From Alphaproteobacteria bacterium (GTDB taxonomy: Bacteria > Pseudomonadota > Alphaproteobacteria > UBA7887), in NCBI GenBank assembly GCA_028289725.1, contig JANQOH010000180.1, positions 1 to 5,912 of the forward strand: DNA of 5,912 bases, in the 5' to 3' direction. The notes under the pieces were generated by a model, which saw only the letters and a program-made list of their open reading frames with translations, did not search any database and was not told where the DNA came from. Position 1 is the first letter of the stretch, and the number at the start of each line of letters is the position of its first letter. A program made the translations under genes and the position numbers. Below are positions 4,766 through 5,912 of this stretch, one piece after another.

Positions 4766-5912
4766 ATGACGCTTCAAACGACACGTCGCGCCTTTCTTTC
4801 CGGCGCTGCCGCCACCGGCGCGGCGCTCATCGTTGGCCTGCGCCCGGACGGCGTCTTCGCCGTCGGTGACGCCACGGCCGAGATCAACCCGTTTGTGCGC
4901 ATCGCGCCCGATGGCGTGGTGCATGTGGTGATCAAGCATTTTGAAATGGGGCAGGGCACCACGACCGGACTCGCCACCTTGGTGGCCGAAGAGCTTGACG
5001 CGGATTGGGAGACTTTGGCAGTTGACCTCGCCCACGCCGATAACGAAAAGTACAAGAACCTTTTCTTCAATGCGCAAGGCACCGGCGGGTCCACCGCCAT
5101 TGCCAACTCCTTCATGCAGTACCGCAAGGCGGGCGCCGCCGCGCGCGAGGTGTTGGTCGCCGCCGCCGCCGAGACCTGGGGCGTGCCGGCCTCGGACATT
5201 ACGATCGAAAACGGCATCTTGAAGTCAGGCAACAAGTCCGCCCATTTCGGTGAAATGGTCGCAAAAGCCGCGACCCTGTCGCCGTCCGAAGACCCGGCGG
5301 TGAAGGACCCGTCCGCGTTCCGGCTGATCGGCATGGATGGGCTGCCGCGCAAAGATTCGCCGGGCAAGACCAAAGGACAAACCACCTTTGCCATGGATGT
5401 GAAGGTGCCGGGTATGGTCACAGCCGTGATCCTGCGCGCGCCACGGTTCGGTGCCATGCTCACGACTTTCGATGCTGCGGCCGCGTCCAAGGTTTCTGGC
5501 TACGTCGATGCCAAAGCCCTGCCCACCGGAACCGGTGTCGCGGTCTATGCCAAAAATACCTGGGCGGCGATCCAAGCGCGCGACGCCATCGTGGCCGAAT
5601 GGGATTTTTCGACGGCGGAAACCCGATCAAGCGACGAACTGATCGCGGTTCACCAAAGCGCGTTGGATACGCCGGAGTTTCAAGCCGCGGCGGGCGGGGA
5701 TTTCGCTGCATCGGGCGCGGCGATTGCCGGCGCGGACACGGTCGTTGAGGCGGATTTCCTGTTCCCGAACTTGGCCCATGCGCCGATGGAACCGCTGAAT
5801 TGCGTGATCGAGCCGACCGAGACGGGCGTGCTGATCCACGACGGCTGCCAGTTTCCCGCCGGCGTCCAGCCGACGGTCGCATACGTGCTCGGCATCGACG
5901 CGGCCAATGTGG
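4766..5912 (+). CDS. iorB: molybdopterin-binding large subunit of IorB-like oxidoreductase (3' partial)
   Basis: The frame is open from ATG 4766 to the window end (382 codons without a stop); the family is about 700-780 aa, so roughly half is visible. GGAGG (4753-4757) inside the end of the preceding gene is the ribosome binding site. The N-terminus carries a twin-arginine signal, TTRRAFLSG (Arg7-Arg8), a hydrophobic stretch to about residue 24 and a possible cleavage at VFA|VGD (32/33), so the folded enzyme is probably exported to the periplasm. Family signatures are NPFVRIAPDG (41-50), FEMGQGTTTGLATLVAEELD (59-78), QGTGGST (104-110) and HAPMEPLNC (338-346), the last being characteristic of the molybdenum-cofactor domain. 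Enzymes of this type hydroxylate N-heteroaromatics or oxidise aldehydes using water as the oxygen source. The substrate cannot be told, and the catalytic Glu lies beyond the window. IorB-like is preferred over CO-dehydrogenase or xanthine-dehydrogenase types because of the Tat signal and the two-subunit layout. Confidence 0.92.
   Translation, partial: MTLQTTRRAFLSGAAATGAALIVGLRPDGVFAVGDATAEINPFVRIAPDGVVHVVIKHFEMGQGTTTGLATLVAEELDADWETLAVDLAHADNEKYKNLFFNAQGTGGSTAIANSFMQYRKAGAAAREVLVAAAAETWGVPASDITIENGILKSGNKSAHFGEMVAKAATLSPSEDPAVKDPSAFRLIGMDGLPRKDSPGKTKGQTTFAMDVKVPGMVTAVILRAPRFGAMLTTFDAAAASKVSGYVDAKALPTGTGVAVYAKNTWAAIQARDAIVAEWDFSTAETRSSDELIAVHQSALDTPEFQAAAGGDFAASGAAIAGADTVVEADFLFPNLAHAPMEPLNCVIEPTETGVLIHDGCQFPAGVQPTVAYVLGIDAANV

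Noticed and set aside
4295..5077. 260-codon open frame on the - strand
   Set aside because: It is antisense to the two oxidoreductase genes, whose motifs are unmistakable; long antisense frames are expected at this GC content, and its His/Arg/Gly-rich translation shows no domain.
4774..5490. 238-codon open frame on the - strand
   Set aside because: It is antisense to the large oxidoreductase subunit; low-complexity Ala/Ser-rich translation without recognisable features.

Overview
This is a GC-rich stretch (codons with mostly G/C third positions) with the look of an alphaproteobacterial chromosome. That placement is an inference from base composition, gene types and Shine-Dalgarno style; nothing in the window fixes a genus. 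No RNA genes, CRISPR arrays, insertion sequences or integrase genes were seen, and no gap between genes exceeds about 215 bp.

Layout. (1) 3-1307, + strand: the C-terminal three quarters of an AMP-forming acyl-CoA synthetase, cut by the window start. (2) 1308-2837, + strand: a small island of three predicted exported proteins. Two are paralogues of 145 and 142 aa (about 80% identical over their last 92 residues). They flank an unrelated 68-aa protein. Each paralogue has the same leader: a 21-bp near-perfect inverted repeat ending a few bases before the ribosome binding site, at an identical distance from the ATG. I do not recognise the family, and this is the most novel-looking part of the window. 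(3) 2943-4208, - strand: a TetR-family regulator followed 30 bp later by a seven-helix CREST-superfamily (alkaline ceramidase-like) membrane hydrolase, probably one transcript. (4) 4301 to the window end, + strand: the [2Fe-2S] subunit and the Tat-exported molybdopterin subunit (incomplete) of a xanthine-oxidase-family enzyme resembling isoquinoline 1-oxidoreductase (IorA/IorB).

How the parts may work together. The TetR gene and the IorAB-type genes are divergent, and their shared intergenic region contains a 7-bp-arm inverted repeat plus several TGACA half-sites. The simplest reading is that TetR represses itself, the ceramidase-like gene and the oxidoreductase from one control region and is released by a small, probably hydrophobic, ligand. 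The exported-protein island probably has separate control through its own repeated palindrome. The large oxidoreductase subunit carries a twin-arginine signal, so the assembled enzyme probably works in the periplasm.
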